Below the pieces are notes generated by a model that ran no database searches, was not told the DNA's origin, and saw only the letters and a list, made by a program, of their open reading frames with translations. Shown piece by piece: positions 1-7,070 of a stretch of 20,933 nucleotides of DNA (position 1 is the stretch's first letter; each line of letters starts with the position of its first letter). A program made the position numbers and the translations under genes. Origin of the DNA: a virus; the IMG/VR virus record IMGVR_UViG_3300032296_000913, positions 1-20,933 of that record; one strand, 5' to 3'.

Positions 1-567
1 AATCAACGGGTTGTCGTACGAACTCATACGAAACGACTTGTATTGTTCGTTAACACCGTCTAAGTTGAACAGGTTGTAAAAATGATTCTTACCCTTTGGC
101 GTACTGATTAACAGCACCTTTTTCCCCTTCACCAACACCGTTGCCCGTAACACCTCCGTCCATGCAGCCTCGTCCATAAATGCGAACTCGTCACACACAA
201 GGTAGTCGAACGTAAAGCCTCGGATGTTATCGTACCGTTCCGCGCTGAAGAATTGAATAGTGCTGCCTGTGATATATTCCAATATCAACTCTGATCGGTT
301 TACGTTGCGATATATTTCAGGACGCTTTCTAAACGCCTTATGCACCTCATCAAATACTTTCTTGGACTGTTTATACACTGGCGATACCCATGCACATTTA
401 GCATTCTTTTGGTTTAATGCCCAATACATCAACTGGTTCGAAGCAAGTAATGTCTTGCCGAACTGTCGACCAATATTCAGAATGTAATACTTCTCATGCC
501 CGTTGTTAATCGCGCTATGAATTATTTTCTGATTCTGATGCGGTGTGTATAGGATTGCCTTCGCCAA
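1..567 (-). CDS. terL: Terminase large subunit, N-terminal part (cut by left edge)
   Basis: This is the ATPase motor that packages phage DNA into the prohead. I translated the minus strand by hand: 189 residues are open up to the window edge. The ATPase motifs are in order: Walker A GRQFGKT at residues 33-39, Walker B YLVCDE at 122-127 with the catalytic glutamate, and coupling motif ISTPKG at 154-159. The nuclease domain should lie beyond the edge. The frame has an in-frame TGA at 583-585 and no ATG or GTG before Walker A, so I placed the start at TTG 565-567, inside the end of the small terminase gene (53-nt overlap). The identity is secure; the start is not. A frameshift from the upstream gene would be an alternative. 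Confidence 0.9.
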   Translation of the reverse strand, partial: MAKAILYTPHQNQKIIHSAINNGHEKYYILNIGRQFGKTLLASNQLMYWALNQKNAKCAWVSPVYKQSKKVFDEVHKAFRKRPEIYRNVNRSELILEYITGSTIQFFSAERYDNIRGFTFDYLVCDEFAFMDEAAWTEVLRATVLVKGKKVLLISTPKGKNHFYNLFNLDGVNEQYKSFRMSSYDNPLI

Positions 568-892
568 AGTCTGCTCTAAATGTCACGTTACCTGTTACCT
601 TAATATCTTGCTGCTCGATATAACCGCGCTTTTTGCCTTTGCACTTCAAAAAGAAAATAGTGGATAACGGATTGCCCTTCATAATCTGCTTATGCAGTTG
701 TGATTCGGCAAAGTCTAAAGCTACGTTCTCCATGTCTTTGCACTTAACGCGGTAATCTTTATCCTCCTTTAACCAACGGTAATGTGTATCACGTGAAATT
801 TGCGCCTGTTTACAAGCCGTTGTTACAACGCCCAAAGACTTCTCCAAAGCCTCCAACATTGCTCTTTTTTTATGTCCGATGCTGTCCGTCAT
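515..892 (-). CDS. terS: Terminase small subunit
   Basis: The 125-residue protein probably recognises phage DNA and hands it to the large subunit. Its N-terminus carries a helix-turn-helix of the kind found in phage terminase small subunits: about residues 10-45, with a QAQISRDTHYRWL segment typical of the recognition part. A middle region (about 55-95) with alternating charged and hydrophobic residues would suit oligomerisation. It sits directly upstream of the large subunit and overlaps its start, the usual phage order. It starts 41 nt after the ABC-GNAT gene. The assignment rests on position and the HTH pattern, because small terminases are poorly conserved. Confidence 0.82.
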   Translation of the reverse strand: MTDSIGHKKRAMLEALEKSLGVVTTACKQAQISRDTHYRWLKEDKDYRVKCKDMENVALDFAESQLHKQIMKGNPLSTIFFLKCKGKKRGYIEQQDIKVTGNVTFRADFGEGNPIHTASESENNS

Positions 893-933
893 ATTTTTTT
901 GAATTATGTAGTTTTTTTTGCCATTTTAGACTG

Positions 934-2064
934 TTATTTTAGACCCACATATTCAAAATTAAATGTTTTTACGCCTTTTTCTCTGAATCCTGATTGTCGT
1001 AACATATTACCGCCTGTTTTCATTTTTCCCATTAATCTTGTTTGCCCAAGAAATACCCATTCTTTTTGTTTTATCATTGCTTTGTATACAGGCATTGCTG
1101 AGAATTTAGCCATGATTCTGCAGGATATTTTTTGTTTCAATAATTTTGATGTTTCGTTGATCAATTTTATTCCCAATCCCATTCCATTGTAATCTGGGTG
1201 TATTACAGTTCTGTTTGAATGATATATAATTGTTGTTCCTGGCTTGTGTGGCGTATAATTAGCAAAACATTGAAATCCTATTTGATTTTCTCCATGAAAC
1301 AAACCATATAAATAGATTTTTCCTCCAGGCAAATGCTCGCTCAAATAATGATATTTGCTAAAATATTTCCACGATTTTCTGTCAACTTCTTTAATTGTAA
1401 ATTCAATTTGTTCTCGTTCGTTAAAAAAAAAATCTTTGCTTTTTGGCAAAATAAATTCTTGTTTATTGCAATCTATTAACCAATCAGGTTGCAACCATTC
1501 CAAAATATCATAATGGCAACTTAACAATATTATTTTTTTATTGAATTTTTTGGCAAATTTATTTATACATAATGACATAGCTTTTGCTACCGTTCGATCA
1601 ACAACACTCGTCCATTCGTCAATACATACTAAATCTGTTTTACACATTAAATATGCAGCTTCTGCTCTTGCTTTTTGACCATTTGATAATGTTTTAATTG
1701 GTCTTATCCAACACGGCACACTATTTAATCCTATCCCGTTTAATATAGAAGCGCATTGATCATAATTAAATTCTTTGGGAAGTTGATCAATTATTGGCAA
1801 ATTTTCATCTAATGAAACTTGGAATATATCGTTTCCAAATAAATGTTTTGCCATTGTTGTTTTACCACTTCCTGATGCGCCATATATTATCCCAACATTC
1901 CATTCATTCGGTATAGCAACATTATCTATTTCTACTGAATGTTTGCTTTTCTTTTTTACATCGATATCCAGTGAATTTGCTGCTGCCTGACATCGAAAAG
2001 TATTAAATACTTCGCTGCTTAATTCGTATTTAATTTTTTGGGGTATCATTGAATTATTTTGCAT
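934..2064 (-). CDS. ABC-type ATPase fused to a GNAT/Mom-like acyltransferase
   Basis: A two-domain protein of 376 residues. The N-terminal half is an ABC-class ATPase without any membrane segment: Walker A GASGSGKTT at 62-70, signature LSNGQ at 126-130, Walker B DLVCIDE at 144-150, D-loop near 153-157 and an H-loop histidine in SCH at 182-184. The C-terminal half (about 225-376) looks like a GNAT fold, with the acyl-CoA loop pattern HPDYNGMGLG at 289-298, preceded by a KYHYLSEHLP segment that recalls the Mom branch of phage DNA-modification enzymes. The gene overlaps the upstream ParB-like gene by 19 nt and lies just before the terminases. It is visibly more AT-rich than the neighbouring genes, suggesting recent transfer. 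I infer ATP-dependent modification of phage DNA bases. The domains are clear; the substrate is inferred. Confidence 0.78.
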   Translation of the reverse strand: MQNNSMIPQKIKYELSSEVFNTFRCQAAANSLDIDVKKKSKHSVEIDNVAIPNEWNVGIIYGASGSGKTTMAKHLFGNDIFQVSLDENLPIIDQLPKEFNYDQCASILNGIGLNSVPCWIRPIKTLSNGQKARAEAAYLMCKTDLVCIDEWTSVVDRTVAKAMSLCINKFAKKFNKKIILLSCHYDILEWLQPDWLIDCNKQEFILPKSKDFFFNEREQIEFTIKEVDRKSWKYFSKYHYLSEHLPGGKIYLYGLFHGENQIGFQCFANYTPHKPGTTIIYHSNRTVIHPDYNGMGLGIKLINETSKLLKQKISCRIMAKFSAMPVYKAMIKQKEWVFLGQTRLMGKMKTGGNMLRQSGFREKGVKTFNFEYVGLK

Positions 2065-2561
2065 ATAAGACCTTCCTTTGTTAATTTTTCATACCATTCT
2101 TGGCATTGTTCTTCATTTTCAAATTGTATGTTAATAAACCATTGTGAACTTAATTCATATCCACTTGGTTCTATTTCTCCTGTATTATCATCAAATTTTG
2201 GAATATCCATACCCCATTCAGACAACTGATCTGCATGCCATTCGTTCGCCAATGTTTCCCAATTCCATTCACCGAAACCAACGTTGTCTTTGATGATAAA
2301 CTCACGCTTCTGATCGTCGGTAAGGTTATCTGCAATTATTACTTCCACATCCTTAACTCCTGCATCTTTTAACGCACGTAGTCGCATATTGCCACCAAGC
2401 ACTACCATGTCTTTGTCGACAACGATAGGACGTAGTTTTAGCATTTCAGGAAAGTCTTTAATCGATTGTACTAACTTTTTGAATTTATCGTCCTTGATAA
2501 TTCTTGGATTGTCTGGGTTAGGCTTCAATTTGTCTATGCTAACCTTTTTTGTGTCGCTCAT
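2046..2561 (-). CDS. ParB-like N-terminal domain protein (ParB/sulfiredoxin fold)
   Basis: A 171-residue ParB-domain protein. The first half shows the family landmarks: KPNPDNPR at 13-20, a central GGNMRLRA at 56-63 in place of the chromosomal ParB GERR box, and an IIKDN motif at 89-93. The last 40 residues form a short alpha/beta tail (WFINIQFENEEQCQEWYEKL) of a type that follows phage ParB domains. Phage proteins like this are often annotated as ParB nucleases, but a role beside DNA-modifying enzymes is also known for this fold. The overlap with the ABC-GNAT gene argues that the two act together. The stretch beyond about codon 117 is more AT-rich than the first part. A plasmid-type partition role is unlikely, as no ParA is present. 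Confidence 0.8.
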   Translation of the reverse strand: MSDTKKVSIDKLKPNPDNPRIIKDDKFKKLVQSIKDFPEMLKLRPIVVDKDMVVLGGNMRLRALKDAGVKDVEVIIADNLTDDQKREFIIKDNVGFGEWNWETLANEWHADQLSEWGMDIPKFDDNTGEIEPSGYELSSQWFINIQFENEEQCQEWYEKLTKEGLICKIIQ

Positions 2562-2763
2562 ATTCTAATATGTGTTGATGTATTCGTTCGTATGCTTCAC
2601 GGATGCAACTTGAACACGACATCGGTTTCAGTTCTCCGTATATTTCTAACCATGCAGCCTGTAACGCTTGACGCGGTGCTGTGCTAACCTCCTGACCGAC
2701 CTGAATAAAGCGGTCAATGACTTCGCGGTGCTGTTGTAAAGCGTTGTATGTCTGTTCGGTCAT
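2539..2763 (-). CDS. Small cysteine-pair phage protein, function unknown
   Basis: A 74-residue protein I cannot assign. It is predicted mostly helical and contains a CSSC motif (MSCSSCIREAY) near residue 50, which could bind a metal or form a disulfide, followed by a helix rich in charged residues and a basic tail. No signal peptide or membrane segment is visible. It overlaps the ParB-like gene by 23 nt and its upstream neighbour by 4 nt (ATGA), so it is translated as part of the long chain that ends in the ABC-GNAT gene. Confidence 0.65.
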   Translation of the reverse strand: MTEQTYNALQQHREVIDRFIQVGQEVSTAPRQALQAAWLEIYGELKPMSCSSCIREAYERIHQHILEYERHKKG

Positions 2764-3047
2764 CGTTGCAGGTTCTTGTGGAACTCCATCGTTAACACGC
2801 TAAACATCGAGGCGAAGCCTGACATTAGCACGGTAACAATAATAGATTCTACCTGTGTAAAATTACAAAACAGCATAATGTTAATGGCTAACGCGCTCCA
2901 CCATGACAGGCAAAGACCACAGGTAAACGGTTTAAGGCTAATCTTGCCAGTTAATTTTAGCAGGATGCGTTGAGGTATTAAAGTACATTCCGCGAACCAA
3001 TAGCAGAACACCCCGATTAATGCGTTGATGAATAGTTGATGTATCAT
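2760..3047 (-). CDS. Small membrane protein with CxxC motif
   Basis: A 95-residue protein with hydrophobic segments at about 5-25, 45-62 and 66-85, so probably two or three membrane spans. A CGLC motif at the mouth of the second span (FTCGLCLSWW) resembles the cysteine/tryptophan pattern of DUF1360-like phage membrane proteins, but the match is by eye only. It overlaps both neighbours by 4 nt. The role is unknown; a link to the glycosyltransferase cassette just upstream (for instance at the membrane) is possible but not shown. Confidence 0.62.
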   Translation of the reverse strand: MIHQLFINALIGVFCYWFAECTLIPQRILLKLTGKISLKPFTCGLCLSWWSALAINIMLFCNFTQVESIIVTVLMSGFASMFSVLTMEFHKNLQR

Positions 3048-3301
3048 TTGTTAATTATTACGTAGTTGTATTTACTTAGGTCAATGTCGCTGATCCATTT
3101 GCGTTGTATGTGGTAAGTTCCGTGATAGTCGGATGTTTGTTTTTCCGTTTCGTTCATGTAATACGTTATTAACACCTTTTTGTGCCGTCTACAAATGTTA
3201 ACCAAAGTAGTGTGCAATTCAATGTCAGCGCATCCCACTTGAACGATCTCGGTCGTGCATTCTTTTATCTGCTTTGTATGTTCAATTAGGTCGTAGGTCA
3301 T
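3044..3301 (-). CDS. Hypothetical protein
   Basis: An 85-residue protein of unknown function. The start (EIVQVGCADIELHTTL) has a beta-strand then loop then helix pattern faintly like the first unit of a Rossmann fold, and the end (YNYVIINK) reads as a buried strand, so it could be a reduced or degraded nucleotide- or SAM-binding domain. No catalytic motif is seen. It is coupled to the glycosyltransferase-like gene before it and the membrane gene after it by 4-nt overlaps, and lies at the tail of the sugar cassette. Confidence 0.55.
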   Translation of the reverse strand: MTYDLIEHTKQIKECTTEIVQVGCADIELHTTLVNICRRHKKVLITYYMNETEKQTSDYHGTYHIQRKWISDIDLSKYNYVIINK

Positions 3302-4011
3302 GCCTTTGGTATTTGACGGTGTGCGATATAGAAGTCAGTTCCATACTCGAATGGCTGTAAGTAATGCGGATGCGTTACTATTGTGCCGTATGGCAAAAGT
3401 TTGTATTCGTACCAGTGTAACAACACGGATAAAACGGATTGATCGTGACGGTGTGCAATAAATCCTTCGCGTGTAGATGTGCCGTTGTTAAAACACCCAG
3501 AGTCAGCAGCATTTAGTAAGTCATCAAATACCCATAATGCAGTAGGTGAATTGAAATTAAGCGCAAATGCACCTCCCCATGTTTGTTCCATATTAGGCAA
3601 ATCTTTTTCGCATCCAAAATAACTCACGCATTGGTCGCTAATGTAATTCTTTAACGGATGCCCTAAATTATGAAACGCCATAATACCATGAGTAAACAAG
3701 TCAGGCGTTAATTCTTTTTCTAACGTCATAACGCTATCCAACCAAATGATCTTTTTGTAGCCTTGCTCACGCATTAGCTGTATCATGGTCAACTTAAAAA
3801 AGTACGGACGCTGATCATGCGTTAAGTGCTTAAATGCTAACGGATGCGGTGGTTCTGAATCAGTAGCTTCCCATAGAAAGTAATCGTATGATGTGTTACG
3901 CTCGATGCTTTCCGCTAATCGAGGCAAGGCAGCAGGGTAATTCTCCCGACCGCGCTTTGCATACGATACCACGCAAGTATCAGTATTCCTTGTTGTACGT
4001 GAGATAAGCAT
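3298..4011 (-). CDS. Putative glycosyltransferase (GT-A-like, DXD-type)
   Basis: A 237-residue protein resembling small single-domain nucleotide-sugar transferases. A YKKIIWLDSV strand at about 85-94 sits where GT-A enzymes carry the metal-binding DXD motif, although only one acidic residue is present. An HRHDQSVLSVL block near the C-terminus matches the late (R)xDQ segment of several eukaryote-like and bacterial GT families. It overlaps the upstream GT2 gene by 32 nt, longer than the 4-nt overlaps around it, so an internal GTG (about residue 14) may be the true start. Its place in a row of glycosyltransferases supports the call; the sugar and acceptor are unknown. Confidence 0.6.
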   Translation of the reverse strand: MLISRTTRNTDTCVVSYAKRGRENYPAALPRLAESIERNTSYDYFLWEATDSEPPHPLAFKHLTHDQRPYFFKLTMIQLMREQGYKKIIWLDSVMTLEKELTPDLFTHGIMAFHNLGHPLKNYISDQCVSYFGCEKDLPNMEQTWGGAFALNFNSPTALWVFDDLLNAADSGCFNNGTSTREGFIAHRHDQSVLSVLLHWYEYKLLPYGTIVTHPHYLQPFEYGTDFYIAHRQIPKA

Positions 4012-4561
4012 AGTGATAAATTGGTTCTGTTATTTCTGTTTCGGTGTTAAGGTAAGGATTTAATGCTTCGCTGTATGCTTTATCTTCTGCATTGCTGATG
4101 TGCGGAAATTTAGCTTTTAATGCTAATTCTCTTTTGACTGGTGTCAGGTGGTTAGCCTTACGATAAAACACCAAACGCTGCCCATCGTGTTTGTTCTCAT
4201 TTTGAAACCTTTTAGATAGCTTCCAAAGTATTAACGCTCCACCATTCTCGCTGTAATGTCCGCACGTTGCCACGCAATCAACGCCTGACTGAATCGCGTC
4301 AAGTATTAATCTAACGTAGTTCGGATAAACATGATCGTCATCGTCGATAAATACAATGTAATCCTTTAACGCACGGTTAAGCAGCCTGTTCCGTTTCTCG
4401 CCTGTTGTCACCTCTTTATCATCAACGTCAGTAATAACCTCAACCAACGCAGCGTAATCAGATGGCAGCGTAAGTATTTGAGCGTACAAAGAACGTAGCA
4501 GCCTATCTAATGAACTGCGACGCTTATGTAATGACGGGATAAGGATTGACAGGGACTTCAT
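3980..4561 (-). CDS. Family 2 glycosyltransferase (GT-A fold)
   Basis: A 193-residue GT2 enzyme expected to move a sugar from a nucleotide-sugar to an unknown acceptor in the cytoplasm. It begins with the LSILIPS strand, has a GEKRNRLL helix at 54-61, the metal-binding run FIDDDDHVYPNY at 71-82, and an ISNAEDKAYSE block near residue 157 holding the likely catalytic acid pair. It is short for GT2, essentially the bare catalytic domain with no membrane segment. It is clearly related to the gene immediately upstream, sharing these blocks in the same order, so the two look like a tandem duplication. Confidence 0.85.
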   Translation of the reverse strand: MKSLSILIPSLHKRRSSLDRLLRSLYAQILTLPSDYAALVEVITDVDDKEVTTGEKRNRLLNRALKDYIVFIDDDDHVYPNYVRLILDAIQSGVDCVATCGHYSENGGALILWKLSKRFQNENKHDGQRLVFYRKANHLTPVKRELALKAKFPHISNAEDKAYSEALNPYLNTETEITEPIYHYAYLTYNKEY

Positions 4562-5157
4562 GCGATACGATCTACTTCCGATAAGTTGGCACTATGGTTG
4601 TATTGGTGTAGGATTTGCTCGGTGTGTACCTCTGTTGTGCATTGTGGTAATACCTGCTCCATGTACGCCCAATCCTCCGCATTGTTAATGTCGGGTAATT
4701 TGCAGCGTTGCGCTATGCTTGTTTTGATTGGGCAAATGTGAAACGGTCTGCGTTTGAACTCACCGTAAGGTGTAGCCTGTTCATTTATAGGATGGTGTAG
4801 ACTCATGTTGGCAACACCCCAATAATAGTCGCACTTAAATATTGATTTGAACGTGACGATGTCCGCACCGATGTTGCATAGTCTTACCAATTGCTCAATA
4901 TAGTTCGGTGAAATAGTTTCGTCATCATCAACAAAGCAAAGATATTCGCCCTTCGCCATGTTGATCAATGCTTCACGCTTCTTACCTACACTCAAGCCAC
5001 CGTAAATAAATTTAGGCGTTTCGAGGTAGTATATTTCTACACCACCCAATGCAACAGGTAGTTTCTCAATTTGTGTGCGAAGTTTAGCGTAAAGGTTTCC
5101 GAACAATTGACTACGTTCAGGAATCGTTGGAATTAGTATTGATAGTTTTTCGCTCAT
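4558..5157 (-). CDS. Family 2 glycosyltransferase (GT-A fold)
   Basis: A 199-residue GT2 catalytic domain. Landmarks: LSILIPT at 5-11, a VGKKREALI helix at 57-65, the DXD-type run FVDDDETISPNY at 75-86, and INNAEDWAYMEQ near residue 157. All blocks align with those of the next gene downstream, so they are probably paralogues that have since diverged in the acceptor-facing middle part. The stop overlaps the next start by 4 nt (ATGA), implying coupled translation and balanced output. Substrate and acceptor cannot be read from the sequence. Confidence 0.85.
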   Translation of the reverse strand: MSEKLSILIPTIPERSQLFGNLYAKLRTQIEKLPVALGGVEIYYLETPKFIYGGLSVGKKREALINMAKGEYLCFVDDDETISPNYIEQLVRLCNIGADIVTFKSIFKCDYYWGVANMSLHHPINEQATPYGEFKRRPFHICPIKTSIAQRCKLPDINNAEDWAYMEQVLPQCTTEVHTEQILHQYNHSANLSEVDRIA

Positions 5158-5759
5158 CGTGCAAAGATTATATTTTCAGCATTTCGGTTGATTTCTGTTA
5201 AGCCGTATTTTGTGCAATGTGCTATGTATTGCTCAGGGTTGACACCGTTGTATTCCACGCACACCATTTGCGTTTGTGACGCATTAAGGTCAATCTGTTG
5301 CAGGATTGCTAAATCCATACCCTCCGCATCGATGGTAATAAAGTCAAAACGTAAACCTGCAAATAACTCATTATAATTCATTGCCTCTACTTTAACTTTC
5401 TTAAACTTTATGCCACTCCACCTGTTTATTTCCGCTTCTAACGTTGTGCTTAATAGGCTGTCATCGTTTGGAATGTGCGGATCATTTACGTGCAAATTTA
5501 TCGATGTCTTATTGTAATCTTGGTTAACTATTGCCACATCAAATACAGATACGTCTTTGCGATCTTTGTAAAGTTGTATAAGTTTTTGAACGCATGACGG
5601 TGATGGCTCAACTAAACAACCAGACCAACCGTTAAGCAGTAGGTGACGGCTGTTGCTAAATGTTACACCGTCATTTGCTCCGATGTCTAATAATATCCCC
5701 TTCTTACCTTGAAAGTAGTTAACAATTATTTCCTGCTCATTGTTTTGGCTATAATTCAT
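5154..5759 (-). CDS. FkbM-type SAM-dependent methyltransferase
   Basis: A 201-residue class I methyltransferase of the FkbM type, a family that usually O-methylates sugars. The SAM-binding motif LLDIGANDG is at 23-31, the acidic residue after strand 2 lies in CLVEPSP at 48-54, and the family's IDAEGMDLAIL block is at about residue 145. The reading frame stays open upstream to 6089, but I chose the ATG at 5757-5759 because the fold begins just after it and it gives an 11-nt overlap with the preceding gene, in keeping with the rest of the chain. Within a glycosyltransferase cassette it probably caps or modifies the glycan. Confidence 0.85.
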   Translation of the reverse strand: MNYSQNNEQEIIVNYFQGKKGILLDIGANDGVTFSNSRHLLLNGWSGCLVEPSPSCVQKLIQLYKDRKDVSVFDVAIVNQDYNKTSINLHVNDPHIPNDDSLLSTTLEAEINRWSGIKFKKVKVEAMNYNELFAGLRFDFITIDAEGMDLAILQQIDLNASQTQMVCVEYNGVNPEQYIAHCTKYGLTEINRNAENIIFAR

Positions 5760-6417
5760 AGTTTCGTGCTTTACGTTCGTTATACAGTTTCTCATCGTGA
5801 TTCCACATGGCAGGATTCTCGTTACGTTTGTATAGGTCATCCCATTCAGCCTTACCCCATGCAACGTGAAGATGTGTGAGTATGTTGATGTTGTCACCCA
5901 TGTACTTGTAGCATCCGCGTAATTTAGCCACCTCCGTTGCTTCCACGTCACACCATAGACTTTTGTAGTCGGGATGGTAAATGTAGCCGTCACGCTCGAA
6001 GTATTTGCGTCCCATAATTGACATCGTGCTGATGTTTGACTTTTGAAAACCATCGCTGAAATGCACAAACAAATCCGTATTGTCATCAAACGCTAATCGG
6101 ATTACCTCATCAAAGCCTTGCGCGGTGAACACCATGTCGTCAGACATATTTACTAAAATATCCCAGTCCTGAACCACATTTAAGTCACGGTTAATCGCGT
6201 CGATCTTGTTCTTTGACGTTGCGACTGTTGCGATCACCTGCGATGCTATGCTGCATTCGCGTAATTCTTTACGGTATTGCTCAATAGCAGGATCATCGCT
6301 GTCTAATGTAGCCAACACCACATAATTGTCGCTAACAGAATTTTGCGCGATACTTTCTAATCCCCTCCGAAACTTGTCAGGACGTGAGCGCGATGCGTAT
6401 TTGTACAGGATTCTCAT
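5749..6417 (-). CDS. Putative GT2-like glycosyltransferase
   Basis: A 222-residue protein with a GT-A layout: an opening strand and basic loop (MRILYKYASRSRPDKF), an acidic loop near 39-42, and the DXD-like motif NMSDDMVF at 90-97. The C-terminal part carries a histidine (HLHVAWGK) and an unusual charged, aromatic tail (EWDDLYKRNENPAMWNHDE). No membrane segment is seen. It overlaps the upstream glycosyltransferase by 4 nt. It is less typical than its GT2 neighbours, and the reaction is inferred from fold pattern and context. Confidence 0.75.
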   Translation of the reverse strand: MRILYKYASRSRPDKFRRGLESIAQNSVSDNYVVLATLDSDDPAIEQYRKELRECSIASQVIATVATSKNKIDAINRDLNVVQDWDILVNMSDDMVFTAQGFDEVIRLAFDDNTDLFVHFSDGFQKSNISTMSIMGRKYFERDGYIYHPDYKSLWCDVEATEVAKLRGCYKYMGDNINILTHLHVAWGKAEWDDLYKRNENPAMWNHDEKLYNERKARNYEL

Positions 6418-7070
6418 TTTTGGTCATTTTTAGATTGCTCAACCTTTTGCTGCCATCGTTCACGGCTCAACTCAACTGCTTGTTTGATCTCATTCGGGAA
6501 TAATGTCGGACGATGTTCTATTTCGTATTGCAGGTAGTTGTCAATGTCAAGCGAATAAATGTATTGTGCTGCACCTAATGGACAAACAAACGGTGACGGA
6601 CTGCAACCTTCTAAATGCGCCCTCATGCTCATATCTGCGTGTTCAAACCCATACACACCGAACTTCTCATCAAACATTCCGACCTTATCTAAGCACTCAC
6701 GTGTAAAGTACATCATGCAGCCGTTACTGTTATTGTATATTCCAATGTTAGGCTCAATCGCTTTAATCATTCGCACGTCAATAGTTTCGTGTTGGTAGAT
6801 AAAGTGACCAATGTTAGCCATTTGCGCTGCTTCGATAAAAAACAATTCCCATTCCTTTGCACGTGGAAAAGCGTCATCGTCAAATAGGAATATATGATCG
6901 CAATCTTTTAACGCTTCAAGACATTGGTTCTTATTCCATGCCACGCCTTTCTTTTCCGTGTCAATGCTTACGTGCAACTTGTACGGTGATTGTGTGTACT
7001 TCTCAATTTGGTCAATCGTTAGCTGTACGTGTTCAGGTCGATTGCATCCCGTTACTCCTATTCCTATCAT
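6414..7070 (-). CDS. Family 2 glycosyltransferase
   Basis: A 218-residue GT2-type enzyme. It opens with GIGVTGCNRPEHVQLTI (the nucleotide-sugar binding strand and loop), has the metal-binding run FLFDDDAFP at 61-69, a conserved NNSNGCMMYFTR acceptor segment and the late GFEHADMSMR block at about 141-150 with the likely catalytic acid. Length is that of a bare GT-A domain. It is coupled by 4-nt overlaps to the GT4-like gene before it and the GT2-like gene after it. Confidence 0.83.
   Translation of the reverse strand: MIGIGVTGCNRPEHVQLTIDQIEKYTQSPYKLHVSIDTEKKGVAWNKNQCLEALKDCDHIFLFDDDAFPRAKEWELFFIEAAQMANIGHFIYQHETIDVRMIKAIEPNIGIYNNSNGCMMYFTRECLDKVGMFDEKFGVYGFEHADMSMRAHLEGCSPSPFVCPLGAAQYIYSLDIDNYLQYEIEHRPTLFPNEIKQAVELSRERWQQKVEQSKNDQK

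Noticed and set aside
800-1192. Plus-strand frames such as this one and others across the window
   Set aside because: All lie opposite well-supported minus-strand genes and give Cys/Phe-rich or low-sense proteins without motifs.
2046-2561. Plasmid-style partition function for the ParB-like gene
   Set aside because: No ParA gene and no parS-like palindromes were seen, and the conserved box differs from partition ParB.
5760-6089. N-terminal extension of the FkbM methyltransferase frame
   Set aside because: The frame is open but runs through the preceding glycosyltransferase gene; the extra 110 residues are out-of-frame shadow sequence rich in Thr, Cys and Trp, with no fold pattern.
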